Source: Pseudomonas lutea (lineage in GTDB: Bacteria; Pseudomonadota; Gammaproteobacteria; Pseudomonadales; Pseudomonadaceae). From it: a DNA stretch of 64,000 nucleotides. The stretch is taken from NCBI RefSeq assembly GCF_000759445.1, contig NZ_JRMB01000001.1, positions 434,001 to 498,000 on the forward strand, read 5' to 3'. Each line of letters begins with the position of its first letter. Position 1 is the stretch's first letter. Below are positions 47,507 through 56,944 of the stretch, piece after piece. A program made the translations under genes and the position numbers. The notes under the pieces are model-generated. The model was given only the letters and a program-made list of their open reading frames with translations. It was not told the origin of the DNA and searched no databases.

Positions 47507-47917
47507 ATGACGGGCTATGGCAGCCTTTTCGAGCGTCTGGGTGGCGATGCTGACAAACGCGCCGGCTGGACCCGCGAAGTTTCAGCCATGGCCTCGGTGG
47601 CGGCCCATCTGGCGAAGATGCTCAGCACACGAGCGGGAGGTGTTCAGACGCTTTCCGACTATGGGCTGCCTGACCTCAATGACATGCGCTTGAGCCTCCA
47701 CGACTCGCTGACGCAGGCACGGCTGGCAATCGAAGTCTTTATCGAGGCGTACGAGCCGCGCCTGAGCAACGTCCAGGTTATTTCACTGGAACACGGCAAC
47801 GATCAGCTTCGGCTGGCTTTCAGGATCGAGGGCTTGCTGGAAATAGAGGGCGTCAGGCGTCAGGCAACTTTTGCCGCGCGCCTGGAGGGGAGCGGGCAGG
47901 TTCTGGTCAGTTGCTAA
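47507..47917 (+). CDS. tssE: T6SS baseplate protein TssE (gp25-like)
   Basis: 136-residue homologue of phage T4 gp25. N-terminus GYGSLFERLGG, then LAKMLSTRAGGVQTLSDYGLPDLND and IEAYEPRLSNVQV, including the conserved EPRL motif (Glu-Pro-Arg-Leu) of the gp25 core. ATG 47507 follows the tssC stop by 13 nt; the frame opened at 47471 overlaps tssC. Confidence 0.95.
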   Translation: MTGYGSLFERLGGDADKRAGWTREVSAMASVAAHLAKMLSTRAGGVQTLSDYGLPDLNDMRLSLHDSLTQARLAIEVFIEAYEPRLSNVQVISLEHGNDQLRLAFRIEGLLEIEGVRRQATFAARLEGSGQVLVSC

Positions 47918-48026
47918 GAAACAGTCGGCAGAACCGGACTGCGGTATTGCGCCCCTCCATGAAGCATCTCGCCATGCATGTTGCCAGCACACGCTGAACT
48001 CAAACCGCTCTGCTTGAAGGTAATCC

Positions 48027-49814
48027 GTGTCTTTCAACCATTACTACCAAAGCGAACTCACTGCCCTCCGCCAGTTGGGTCGTCAGTTTGCCGAGCGCAG
48101 CCCCGCCCTGGCGCCATTTTTGGGGCAGGCCGGCCGCGATCCGGACGTAGAGCGGTTGCTGGAGGGATTCGCGTTCCTGACCGGACGCCTGCGCCAGAAG
48201 CTCGACGATGAGCTTCCGGAGCTCACTCATTCACTGATGCAGCTGCTATGGCCCAACTACATGCGCCCGTTACCTGCGTTCAGCATTCTGCAGTTCGATC
48301 CGTCGACCCTGGCAGGGCCTGCGCTCAAGGTCCACCGGGATACGCCGGTCGACAGCGTTGCGATTGACGGGGTGCCGTGCCGCTTCCGCACTTGCTACAC
48401 CACCGATGTACAAGCGCTCGATCTGGCTTCGTTAACCTATTCGGCGAAGGGCGAACGGTCGCTGTTGTGCCTGCGCCTGGAAATGACCGCCGACGGTCAT
48501 GTGGGGGAACTGGCATTGACCCGCTTGCGCCTTCACCTCGCGGGGGAGCGCTATATCAGTCAGATGCTCTACCTGAGCCTGCTGCACGACCTGGAAGGCA
48601 TTGAGCTGGTTCCGCTGGACGCCGCCGGCAAGCCGCTCAATGTCGTTGATGGCATGCCCATCGCGTTCAGACTGCCGAGCACTGGCGCGCAGCCAGTGGG
48701 ATTCGCCGAAGAAGAAGCGATGATCCCCTATCCCTTGAACACCTTTCGCGGGTATCGGTATCTGCAAGAGTACTTTGCGTTCCAGGACAAATTTCTGTTC
48801 GTCGACATTAACGGCCTTAACCGCCTTGCGACGTTGCCGCCAGAGCTCATCAAGCAAGTGCGCGGCTTTGAGTTGCGCTTCGATATTCGCAAGAGTCCCG
48901 TCCAGCGTGTGCGACCTACGCTGGACAACGTGAGGCTCCATTGCACGCCCATTGTCAATCTGTTCAAGCACGACGCCTCGCCCATACGCCTGGATGGCAA
49001 GCAGGACGAATACCTGTTGTTGCCGGCTGTGTATGCGCCGGAGCACTGCGGCGTTTTCTCGATTGACAGCGTGACTGGCTGGAAGCCTGGCGGGCTGGGT
49101 TACCAACGCTATGTCCCCTTTGAATCCTTTGAACATGACCCCAGCTTCGACGTGCCGGCCAGTCGTGCCCATTACAGCATTCGCCAGCGGCCATCGTCGC
49201 TTCACGATGGGCTTGATACGTATCTGAGCTTCAGCATGCGTCAGGCCCAAGCCAGCGAAACCCTCTCGATCGAGCTGATGTGCACCAACCAGAACCTGCC
49301 GCGCAGACTCAAGCTGGGTGACATTTGCATTCCCTGCGAACAGACGCCGGAGTTTCTGACTTTTCGCAACATCACGCCGGCGACCCAGAGTTACGCGCCG
49401 CCGCTGAATCAGGACTTCTTGTGGAAGCTGATCAGCAACATGTCGCTCAACTACCTGTCGCTGGCCGACGTCGACGCGTTGAAAGTGATACTCGAAACCT
49501 ACGACCTGCCGCGCTATTACGACCCGCACGCAGAAAAGGTCAGCAAGCGGTTGCTTGGCGGCCTCAAGGCAATCAAGCACCAGCACGTCGACAGGTTGTA
49601 CAGGGGGCTGCCCGTACGTGGTTTGCGCACTGAGCTGACCATCGACCCACAGGGCTACATCGGAGAGGGTGATCTGTTCGTATTCGGCTCGGTGCTGAAT
49701 GAGTTCTTCGCGCTTTACGCCAGCCTCAATTCGTATCACGAACTGCGGGTGATCAGCATACCGGGACAGGTATACCAATGGACGTCCCGTATGGGCCAGC
49801 AGCCCCTGCTATGA
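48027..49814 (+). CDS. tssF: T6SS baseplate protein TssF
   Basis: 595 residues. Typical N-terminus FNHYYQSELTALRQLGRQFAE, then DPDVERLLEGFAFLTGRLRQKLDDE and LLWPNYMRPLPAFSI. It assembles with TssG, TssE and TssK in the baseplate wedge. GTG 48027 has AAGG 7 nt upstream. Its 3' end overlaps tssG by 37 nt. Confidence 0.96.
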   Translation: MSFNHYYQSELTALRQLGRQFAERSPALAPFLGQAGRDPDVERLLEGFAFLTGRLRQKLDDELPELTHSLMQLLWPNYMRPLPAFSILQFDPSTLAGPALKVHRDTPVDSVAIDGVPCRFRTCYTTDVQALDLASLTYSAKGERSLLCLRLEMTADGHVGELALTRLRLHLAGERYISQMLYLSLLHDLEGIELVPLDAAGKPLNVVDGMPIAFRLPSTGAQPVGFAEEEAMIPYPLNTFRGYRYLQEYFAFQDKFLFVDINGLNRLATLPPELIKQVRGFELRFDIRKSPVQRVRPTLDNVRLHCTPIVNLFKHDASPIRLDGKQDEYLLLPAVYAPEHCGVFSIDSVTGWKPGGLGYQRYVPFESFEHDPSFDVPASRAHYSIRQRPSSLHDGLDTYLSFSMRQAQASETLSIELMCTNQNLPRRLKLGDICIPCEQTPEFLTFRNITPATQSYAPPLNQDFLWKLISNMSLNYLSLADVDALKVILETYDLPRYYDPHAEKVSKRLLGGLKAIKHQHVDRLYRGLPVRGLRTELTIDPQGYIGEGDLFVFGSVLNEFFALYASLNSYHELRVISIPGQVYQWTSRMGQQPLL

Positions 49815-50800
49815 ACGAATTGAGCCAGGGCATCCGCGAATATTCGCTGTTCCAGGCGGTTCTGCTGGTCCTCGACCGGCTACGCGTTGAGCACCCGCAC
49901 CTGAGTGATGACGACCTGTACGACCAACTCGAATTTCAGGCCAACCCGAGCCTTGGTTTTCCCGGAAGCGACGTGGATCGCGTGGAGTTTTTTGAGGAAT
50001 CAGGGCTGACCCGAGCACGCCTGCGTTTCAACCTGCCAGGGTTGGTCGGCTCCGCCTCGCCCTTGCCTGCGTTCTACAGCGAACAAGCCTTGGGCGACAG
50101 CGAAGAGGGCAACCCGACCCGGCAGTTTCTCGACCTCTTTCACCATCGACTGCATCGGCTGATGTTGCCGATCTGGAAGAAGTATCGCTACCACGCCCGC
50201 TTTGAACGCGGCGCGACCGACCCGTTTTCATCGCAACTCTTCGCCCTCATCGGTTTGGGCAGCGAGCAAATACGAAGCGACCGCGAGCTGAATTGGAAGC
50301 GCCTGCTGCCTTATCTGGGTTTGCTCAGCCTCAGAGCTCACTCGGCGGCGCTGATCGAATCGGTCCTGCGTTACTACTTCAAGCACGGCGGGGTGACGAT
50401 CGAGCAATGCATCGAGCGCAGCGTGGAAGTCCTCGTTGAGCAACGCAACGGCCTGGGGCGGGCCAACAGCAACCTCGGCGAAGACCTGGTCCTGGGCAAC
50501 CGGGTGCGTGATCGCAGCGGCAAGTTTCGCATACACATTCGCGAACTTGGCTGGGGGCGATTCCATGAGTTTCTTCCGATCGGGGCGAGCTACCGGCCGC
50601 TGTGCGCACTGGTTCAATTCACGCTGCGCGACCCCATGGACTACGACGTACGCCTGGTGCTGCGACAGGAAGAAATCCGTGAGTTACGCCTCGCTGAGCA
50701 GAACACCTGTCGTCTGGGGTGGACCAGTTGGCTGGGCCGCGATTACGCGGACGGTGTAGTGACGCTGAGCAGTAAAACATTAAGGACGGCCGAACGATGA
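49778..50800 (+). CDS. tssG: T6SS baseplate protein TssG
   Basis: 340 residues. The start MDVPYGPAAPAMNEL with YSLFQAVLLVLDRLR matches the family pattern GP...L...FxxFQAVRLLE, which supports ATG 49778 inside tssF over the internal ATG at 49811. Other motifs: LGFPGSDV, NLPGLVGSASPLPAFYSE, RQFLDLFHHRL. It overlaps clpV by ATGA. Confidence 0.95.
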   Translation: MDVPYGPAAPAMNELSQGIREYSLFQAVLLVLDRLRVEHPHLSDDDLYDQLEFQANPSLGFPGSDVDRVEFFEESGLTRARLRFNLPGLVGSASPLPAFYSEQALGDSEEGNPTRQFLDLFHHRLHRLMLPIWKKYRYHARFERGATDPFSSQLFALIGLGSEQIRSDRELNWKRLLPYLGLLSLRAHSAALIESVLRYYFKHGGVTIEQCIERSVEVLVEQRNGLGRANSNLGEDLVLGNRVRDRSGKFRIHIRELGWGRFHEFLPIGASYRPLCALVQFTLRDPMDYDVRLVLRQEEIRELRLAEQNTCRLGWTSWLGRDYADGVVTLSSKTLRTAER

Positions 50801-53460
50801 ATACCCTCAACCTGCAACAACTCATTCAGGCGCTCGACGCCCAAAGCCGTCGCGATCTGGAACACGCGGCCGAACGCTGTGTATCGCGCGGCGGCAGCAA
50901 AGTCCTCATTGAGGACCTGTTGCTGGGCCTGATGGACCGACCGCACGGCCTGCTTGTTCGCGCCCTGCAGGATGCCGGCCTGGACGCGGCCGAGTTCAGC
51001 GCAACGCTGCACCTGAAGACTGAAAACAGCGCGTCGCGCAATCCGGTATTCGCGCCTGAGTTGATGCAGTGGCTGCAGGATGCATTGCTGGTGGCCAACC
51101 TTGATCTGGGACAGACCCACGTCGGGGAGGCAGCACTGATCCTCTCGCTGATGCGCAACCCCTTGCGCTACGCGGGCACTCGCTATCAGGCGTTGCTTGC
51201 CAGGCTCGACACCGAGCGCTTGAAAGCCTTCGCGCTCTCTCGCAATGCCGATGCCGACAATCAAAAGCAGGCCGTTGGCGCGGAATCGCTACTGACTCGC
51301 TTCACTCACAATCTTACCCAGCAGGCGCGGGACGGCAAACTCGACCCGGTGCTTTGCCGCGACGAAGCGATCCGTCAAATGATCGATATTCTGGCCCGCC
51401 GGCGCAAAAACAATCCGATCGTGGTCGGTGAGGCCGGTGTTGGCAAGACTGCCGTCGTTGAAGGCCTGGCATCGCGCATCGTTGCGGGTGAAGTGCCGCA
51501 GGCGCTGCACGGCGTGGAACTGCTGGCGCTTGACATGGGGATGTTGCAAGCCGGCGCCAGCCTCAAAGGCGAGTTCGAGCGACGCCTCAATGGCCTGATC
51601 GAGGAGATCAAGGCGTCCCCTGCGGCAATCGTGTTGTTTATCGACGAGGCCCATACCCTGATTGGTGCGGGTGCAGACGCAGGCAGCTCCGATGCGGCCA
51701 ACCTGCTCAAGCCCGCACTGGCTCGCGGGGAATTGCGCACCATTGCTGCAACCACTTGGGGCGAGTACAAAAAATACTTTGAAAAGGACCCGGCGCTTGC
51801 CCGTCGCTTCCAGCCCGTGCGACTTCACGAACCCACCGTCGACGAAGCCGTAACCATTCTTCGTGGCCTCGCGCATGCCTACGAACGAAGCCACGGTGTC
51901 TATTTGCGTGACGATGCAGTGGTCGCCGCGGCCGAGTTGTCTGCCCGCTATCTGGCCGGCCGGCAATTGCCGGACAAGGCAGTCGATGTGCTTGATACCG
52001 CCTGTGCGCGGGTTCGCATCAGTCTGGCCGCTGCGCCGCAACGGCTGGAGCTTCTGCGCAGCGAAATGGCTGAAGGCAAGCGCCAGTGTCAGGCACAGCG
52101 ACGTGACGCCGAAGCGGGGTTATCGATCGACCAATCCGCATTGCAGACGCTGGAAGAGCGCCTGTGCGCTGCGGACGAAGAAAGGCGTTTGCTTGAGGCG
52201 CAATGGTGTGAACAGAAGGCGTTGGCCGAGCGCTTGCTCGAACTGCGTCGGCAACTCGCGCTGGCCCATGATGCTGCTGTTGATGATGCTGAGACCCCCG
52301 GGGCAGCTGTGGGGGTTAAGCGAGATGCCACAGGTGCGGCAGGCGACACCTTGTCCATCTATGAAGCGCACAGCGTCGAGGATATACAACGGGCGCTGGA
52401 TGACGTCCACCAGGCATTGAGTCAGGCCCAGACCTGCGAACGTCTGGTCAGCTACGAAGTCTGCCCGCGTCTCGTCGCCGAAGTGGTTAGCGCCTGGACG
52501 GGCGTGCCGCTGGCGCAGATCGCCCGCGAGCACAACGCCAGAGTCGCCAGTTTTGCCACCGACCTGCGCGCCCGCATTCGGGGGCAGGAGCAGGCGGTTA
52601 ACGCGCTGGATCGTTCGATGCGCGCCGCTGCTGCCGGCCTCGGCAAGCCTGAAGCGCCAGCCGGTGTGTTTCTGCTGGTAGGCCCAAGCGGTGTCGGCAA
52701 GACCGAAACTGCTCTGGCGCTTGCCGATTTGCTGTACGGCGGAGAACGGTTCATCACCATCATCAACATGTCCGAATTTCAGGAAAAGCACACCGTCTCC
52801 CGTCTGATCGGCGCGCCGCCCGGGTACGTAGGGTATGGCGAAGGCGGCATGCTGACTGAAGCCGTACGGCAAAAACCCTACTCGGTGGTCCTTCTCGATG
52901 AAGTCGAGAAAGCAGACCCGGATGTCATGAACCTGTTCTATCAGATCTTTGACAAGGGCATGGCAAATGACGGGGAGGGGCGCGAGATCAACTTCCGCAA
53001 CACGTTGATTCTGATGACCTCGAACCTGGGAAGTGAACGCATCAGCGAGCTTTGCGCAGGCGGCGCGCGCCCATCGGCGCAGGTCCTTGAGGACCATATT
53101 CGTCCACTGCTTGCCCGGCATTTCAAGCCGGCCTTACTGGCGCGCCTGCGTGTGGTGCCTTATTACCCGGTCAGCGATTCGGTGTTGCGCGAGCTGATTG
53201 AGATCAAGCTGCAAAATATGGGCGAGCGTCTGAACCGTCGTCGGCTGGACTTCACTTTTTCCGAGACGCTGGTCGACCATCTGGCTGAGCGCTGCAGCCA
53301 AAGTGACAGTGGAGCGCGTTTGATTGACCAGTTGCTGGAACTTCAGGTCCTGCCGCAGGTGGCTGATCGGCTACTGGATGCAATGGCGGCAGGCCAACGT
53401 CTCACGCGTGTCCATGCAACGCTTGATCACAGCAACTGCGTGACGTGTGAGATTGCCTGA
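50797..53460 (+). CDS. tssH: T6SS ATPase TssH/ClpV
   Basis: 887-residue AAA+ unfoldase that disassembles contracted TssBC sheath. A Clp N-domain (about residues 1-150) precedes AAA1 (Walker A GEAGVGKT at 211-218, Walker B VLFIDEAHTLIG), a coiled-coil middle domain (about 420-530) and AAA2 (Walker A GPSGVGKTE from 629, Walker B VVLLDEVEKADPD). It starts within the tssG stop (ATGA) and has AAGGA upstream. Corresponds to ClpV2 in HSI-II gene order. Confidence 0.96.
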   Translation: MNTLNLQQLIQALDAQSRRDLEHAAERCVSRGGSKVLIEDLLLGLMDRPHGLLVRALQDAGLDAAEFSATLHLKTENSASRNPVFAPELMQWLQDALLVANLDLGQTHVGEAALILSLMRNPLRYAGTRYQALLARLDTERLKAFALSRNADADNQKQAVGAESLLTRFTHNLTQQARDGKLDPVLCRDEAIRQMIDILARRRKNNPIVVGEAGVGKTAVVEGLASRIVAGEVPQALHGVELLALDMGMLQAGASLKGEFERRLNGLIEEIKASPAAIVLFIDEAHTLIGAGADAGSSDAANLLKPALARGELRTIAATTWGEYKKYFEKDPALARRFQPVRLHEPTVDEAVTILRGLAHAYERSHGVYLRDDAVVAAAELSARYLAGRQLPDKAVDVLDTACARVRISLAAAPQRLELLRSEMAEGKRQCQAQRRDAEAGLSIDQSALQTLEERLCAADEERRLLEAQWCEQKALAERLLELRRQLALAHDAAVDDAETPGAAVGVKRDATGAAGDTLSIYEAHSVEDIQRALDDVHQALSQAQTCERLVSYEVCPRLVAEVVSAWTGVPLAQIAREHNARVASFATDLRARIRGQEQAVNALDRSMRAAAAGLGKPEAPAGVFLLVGPSGVGKTETALALADLLYGGERFITIINMSEFQEKHTVSRLIGAPPGYVGYGEGGMLTEAVRQKPYSVVLLDEVEKADPDVMNLFYQIFDKGMANDGEGREINFRNTLILMTSNLGSERISELCAGGARPSAQVLEDHIRPLLARHFKPALLARLRVVPYYPVSDSVLRELIEIKLQNMGERLNRRRLDFTFSETLVDHLAERCSQSDSGARLIDQLLELQVLPQVADRLLDAMAAGQRLTRVHATLDHSNCVTCEIA

Positions 53461-53461
53461 G

Positions 53462-54988
53462 ATGGGAGCAATGTTCAGTCAGGTGCCGCAGGCACTGGCC
53501 TATGCCGAAGCCTTGCTCGAAGAGTTCGGCAGCCTCGCACGTGCGGTCGATGAGACCTCGCTGTTGAGCGGTCTCGTATCCGGCCTGGCGAAGCTGAGCG
53601 GCTGCGAACTGGCCCAGCTGTACAGCGTAGACGCCACTGAAGACCGGCTGTTCATGGCTGCCGAGTGCCTGGACGGCAGTTTGCAGCCGCGTGAAGCGCC
53701 CAGTCTGTCGGCGGATGGCAGCGGTGAGCAGCTGTTGAGTTTTGCGTTGCGTCAGGACCGCGTCGTGTGCTTCTCCGACCTCGCCAATAGTCTGCACGAG
53801 ACCCGTTTCTTGCCGCCTCGTGACACCGCCTGGCAGTCGTTGCTGTGCATCCCGATCACAGGCCGTCCAGGCACCGTCCACGGCTTGCTGGTCTGCGCAA
53901 GCAGCCGGACTCTGGAGCTGCGCGGCTTTGCCGATTCACTCGCCCGGTTGGGCGGCTTCGTGCTGGGGCAGCTGCAGCTGCTTCAACGGACGAGGCTACC
54001 TGCCAATGGTTCACCGCCGCGGCGCGTCTGCTTGCCAAGCGTCAGTGCCTACGGGCTGATGGGCAAGAGCCCTGCCATACGCCAGACCGGCTCGATGATT
54101 GGCAAGGTCCTGCAGAGCTCATACACCGTGCTGCTGCGCGGTGAAACGGGCACCGGCAAGGAAGTGGTCGCGCGGGCCATCCATGACTGCGGCCCGCGTC
54201 GCTCACAGGCATTCATCGTGCAGAACTGCGCGGCGTTGCCGGAGAGCCTTCTGGAAAGCGAGTTGTTCGGCTATTGCAAAGGGGCGTTCACCGGCGCTTT
54301 GCGCAATCGTCCAGGGCTATTCGACGCAGCCAATGGCGGCACGTTGTTGCTGGATGAAGTCGGCGACATGCCGCTGTCGGTGCAGGCCAAGCTCCTGCGT
54401 GTTTTGCAGGAAGGTGAAGTCCGGCCGCTTGGCTCCAATGACACCCACAAGGTCGACGTGCGCATTGTTGCAGCGACGCACCGCGATCTGTCGCTTATGG
54501 TTCGGGAGGGCACGTTCCGCGAGGACCTCTACTACCGGCTCATGCAGTTCCCGATCGAGTTGCCGCCGTTGCGCGAGCGCGGCGAGGACATCATTGAGCT
54601 GGCCCGTCATTTCGCTGACCAGGCCTGTGCGTCTCTGCAGCGCCATGCACTGAGCTGGTCGGATGCAGCGCTTGATCAACTGTGTGGTTACGCTTTTCCG
54701 GGGAATGTCAGAGAGCTCAAGGGTTTGGTTGAACGCGCCGTTCTGCTGTGCGAGGGCGGGGAGTTGCTCGCCGAGCATTTCGGCCTCACCCGTGCCCCGG
54801 TGGCTGACGACACCCACCTGAACCTGCGAGAACGCCTTGAGCATATCGAGCGCGGTCTGCTGCTCGATTGCCTGCGCAAAAACCGGGGCAATCAAAGCCT
54901 GTCCGCGCGCAAGCTCGGCTTGCCCCGGCGCACGCTCCTGTACCGGCTGGCCCGTCTGAATATCAATCCGGGTGACGTAAATGCCTAG
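53462..54988 (+). CDS. sfa2: Sigma54-dependent activator of the T6SS locus
   Basis: 508-residue enhancer-binding protein. The N-terminal GAF-like domain (about residues 10-180) replaces a receiver, so it is not obviously controlled by phosphorylation. The central AAA+ domain has Walker A GETGTGKE at 227-234, the sigma54-contact loop GAFTGA at 274-279 and Walker B TLLLDEVGDM. A Fis-type HTH (NQSLSARKLGLPRRTLLYRL) ends the protein. Its place right after clpV equals sfa2 of P. aeruginosa HSI-II. Start at ATG 53462, 1 nt after the clpV stop; GTG 53447 and ATG 53471 are alternatives. Probable target: the sigma54-like site before hcp. Confidence 0.92.
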   Translation: MGAMFSQVPQALAYAEALLEEFGSLARAVDETSLLSGLVSGLAKLSGCELAQLYSVDATEDRLFMAAECLDGSLQPREAPSLSADGSGEQLLSFALRQDRVVCFSDLANSLHETRFLPPRDTAWQSLLCIPITGRPGTVHGLLVCASSRTLELRGFADSLARLGGFVLGQLQLLQRTRLPANGSPPRRVCLPSVSAYGLMGKSPAIRQTGSMIGKVLQSSYTVLLRGETGTGKEVVARAIHDCGPRRSQAFIVQNCAALPESLLESELFGYCKGAFTGALRNRPGLFDAANGGTLLLDEVGDMPLSVQAKLLRVLQEGEVRPLGSNDTHKVDVRIVAATHRDLSLMVREGTFREDLYYRLMQFPIELPPLRERGEDIIELARHFADQACASLQRHALSWSDAALDQLCGYAFPGNVRELKGLVERAVLLCEGGELLAEHFGLTRAPVADDTHLNLRERLEHIERGLLLDCLRKNRGNQSLSARKLGLPRRTLLYRLARLNINPGDVNA

Positions 54989-55067
54989 TCAGCAAACGCG
55001 TCACCCCCTGTCCATTTTGGTGGGTGCCAGGCATTGGCGCCTCGTGCTCAGCTCTGGAGACCACCTG

Positions 55068-55208
55068 ATGTCTGCTCGTCATCGGCAAGCCGTTCTATTG
55101 ACCCTTGTTCTGTTATCCGGCCTCTCGGGTTGTGCCGGCAATTACAAGTTCAACGACAACCTGTACCGCCCTCTGGGTGACCCGCAGCCGGCGAACCGCG
55201 GCTATTGA
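55068..55208 (+). CDS. Small T6SS-locus lipoprotein (orfX position)
   Basis: 46 residues: signal peptide MSARHRQAVLLTLVLLSGLSGC with lipobox LSGC (Cys22), mature sequence only ~25 residues (CAGNYKFNDNLYRPLGDPQP ending ANRGY). GGAG 8 nt upstream of ATG 55068 fixes the start. The same slot in P. aeruginosa HSI-II (between sfa2 and fha2) carries the uncharacterised orfX. Gly after Cys-Ala implies outer-membrane sorting. Role unknown; a partner for TssJ-TssM or the outer-membrane complex is conceivable. Confidence 0.82.
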   Translation: MSARHRQAVLLTLVLLSGLSGCAGNYKFNDNLYRPLGDPQPANRGY

Positions 55209-55223
55209 CCCAGGAGTATCAAC

Positions 55224-56435
55224 ATGGAACTGGTTCTGGAAATGCACAGCGCGCGGCAGTTTGTGCCAGCGCAGTCGTACCGGATGACATTCGGGGCAGG
55301 AGGCGGCGTGATTGGGAGGGGAGAGGACTGCGACTGGGTCATCCCCGACTGCACCCGGCACCTGTCACACCGCCACCTTACGATCAGCTGCAACGACAAC
55401 GCTTTTTTTCTGACTGACACCAGCAGCAACGGCGTGATGGATGCCGACAGTGGCCAGCGGTTGCCCAAGGGCCAGGCGATTCGCATTGATCACGGCAGCG
55501 GGTATGTGATCGGCGATTTTGAAATTCGCGCACGGCTCACCCGGGGCTCAGCTTCATCCGACCGGCAAGCGGGGCCTGCAGACACAGCCGGATGCATCAT
55601 CCCCGATGATTCCTTTCTTGACCTCGACCCGCTGAATGCGCTCGACCAGCAGGAACGTGTTCACTCGGACATCGACGAGCTGATTTCACCCCCGGCTGGC
55701 GTCAGCAATGGCTCCCATCGTGGGGACTATGCCCGGGTGGATATGGAAAGCTTGCGCGTGCCGGAACTGGTCGAGGCGCCTGCAGAACCATCGGCCCCCA
55801 GCGTTGATCACGCTACATCGACGGCCACAACCAGAGCCCATGGCGGCGAGTTCTGGACGCAGTTCTCTGCGGCCCTCGGCATTGAACTCGGCCATCTCGA
55901 TCAGGACGCCCGGGAAGCTCTGGCCGTGGATGCAGGTCGCTTGCTGAGGCTGAGTGTCGCCGGGCTGCAGCAGATTCTGCACACGCGCAGCGAACTCAAA
56001 AACGAACTGCGCCTGTCGCAGACCACGGTGCAGGGCGCACAAGGCAACCCGCTGAAATCGGCCGTTGATGCGCCACAAGCCCTGGCGGCATTGTTGACCT
56101 CCCACAAACCCGGCCAACTGCCGGGCGAGCAGGCGGTGTCGCAGGCCTGCAACGACGTGCAGGCGCATCAGGTGGCGTTGATGGCGGCCAGCCGCGCCGC
56201 CGTTCGCGCCACCCTGGAGCACTTCTCGCCGGAACAGCTGATCCTGCGCTTCGAGCGCGACAAACCGCCGTTGTTCCCGACCTCAGGCAGTCGATGGAGG
56301 GCCTACGGCCGCTATCACCAGGCCCTGCGTCAGGACAACGACTGGAGCGAGCGTCTGATGGCGCGCGACTTCGCTCAGGCTTATGAAGAGCAGATCCGAT
56401 TGATCGCCACCCTCCGCAGTGGCCACCAGGGATGA
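55224..56435 (+). CDS. fha2: T6SS FHA-domain protein (Fha/TagH)
   Basis: 403 residues. The N-terminal FHA domain (about residues 20-100) keeps the phosphothreonine-binding residues: GRGEDCDW, LSHRHLTI and TSSNGV. The linker is acidic and Pro/Ala-rich, and the C-terminal VI_FHA region (about 215-395) ends LRFERDKPPLFPTSGSRWRAYGRYH. It is a likely substrate-reader for the locus's Ser/Thr kinase. AGGAG 9 nt upstream; overlaps tssJ by ATGA. Confidence 0.94.
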   Translation: MELVLEMHSARQFVPAQSYRMTFGAGGGVIGRGEDCDWVIPDCTRHLSHRHLTISCNDNAFFLTDTSSNGVMDADSGQRLPKGQAIRIDHGSGYVIGDFEIRARLTRGSASSDRQAGPADTAGCIIPDDSFLDLDPLNALDQQERVHSDIDELISPPAGVSNGSHRGDYARVDMESLRVPELVEAPAEPSAPSVDHATSTATTRAHGGEFWTQFSAALGIELGHLDQDAREALAVDAGRLLRLSVAGLQQILHTRSELKNELRLSQTTVQGAQGNPLKSAVDAPQALAALLTSHKPGQLPGEQAVSQACNDVQAHQVALMAASRAAVRATLEHFSPEQLILRFERDKPPLFPTSGSRWRAYGRYHQALRQDNDWSERLMARDFAQAYEEQIRLIATLRSGHQG

Positions 56436-56944
56436 AACACATGTTTTGTCGTTCCACTCGCGTCTCAGGCGCGCTGACTGCATTGGCCGTGTGTGTGCTG
56501 CTGGCAGGCTGCTCGACGCTGTCTCCCTATTCACGACTGACCAAGCTCGACCTCCGGCTCACTGCCAGCGATCAACTGAATCCTGATCTGAACGGGCGCC
56601 CGTCGCCCATCGTGTTACGGCTCTACGAGCTCAACCACGCGGTCGCTTTCGAAAATGCCGATTTTTTCAGTCTTTATGAGCGGGCCAAAGAAACCCTCGC
56701 GCCCGACATGGTCGCCAGCGAGGAGCTAGAGCTACGCCCGGGCGAGACGCTTGAACTGAAGCTCAGCGTACACCGGGGCAGTCGCTATGTCGGTGTGGTC
56801 GCGGCCTATCGCGACCTGTCCCAAACCGTGTGGCGCTCAACGCATCGTGTTGCAGCGACCGATACGACGGAGATCGATCTCACCCTTGATCAAAGTGGCA
56901 TTCGCCTTTCACGAGAAGCGCTGGCCGAGGCGGAAAACCCATGA
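56432..56944 (+). CDS. tssJ: T6SS outer-membrane lipoprotein TssJ
   Basis: 170 residues. Signal peptide with lipobox LAGC (Cys27), then the transthyretin-like fold with LDLRLTASDQLNPDLNGRPSPIVLRLYEL (key residues N-P-D-N-G-R-S-P-V-R-Y-L). It anchors TssM to the outer membrane. ATG 56432 overlaps the fha stop; ATG 56441 has better spacing from AGGG and is an alternative. Confidence 0.95.
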   Translation: MKHMFCRSTRVSGALTALAVCVLLAGCSTLSPYSRLTKLDLRLTASDQLNPDLNGRPSPIVLRLYELNHAVAFENADFFSLYERAKETLAPDMVASEELELRPGETLELKLSVHRGSRYVGVVAAYRDLSQTVWRSTHRVAATDTTEIDLTLDQSGIRLSREALAEAENP

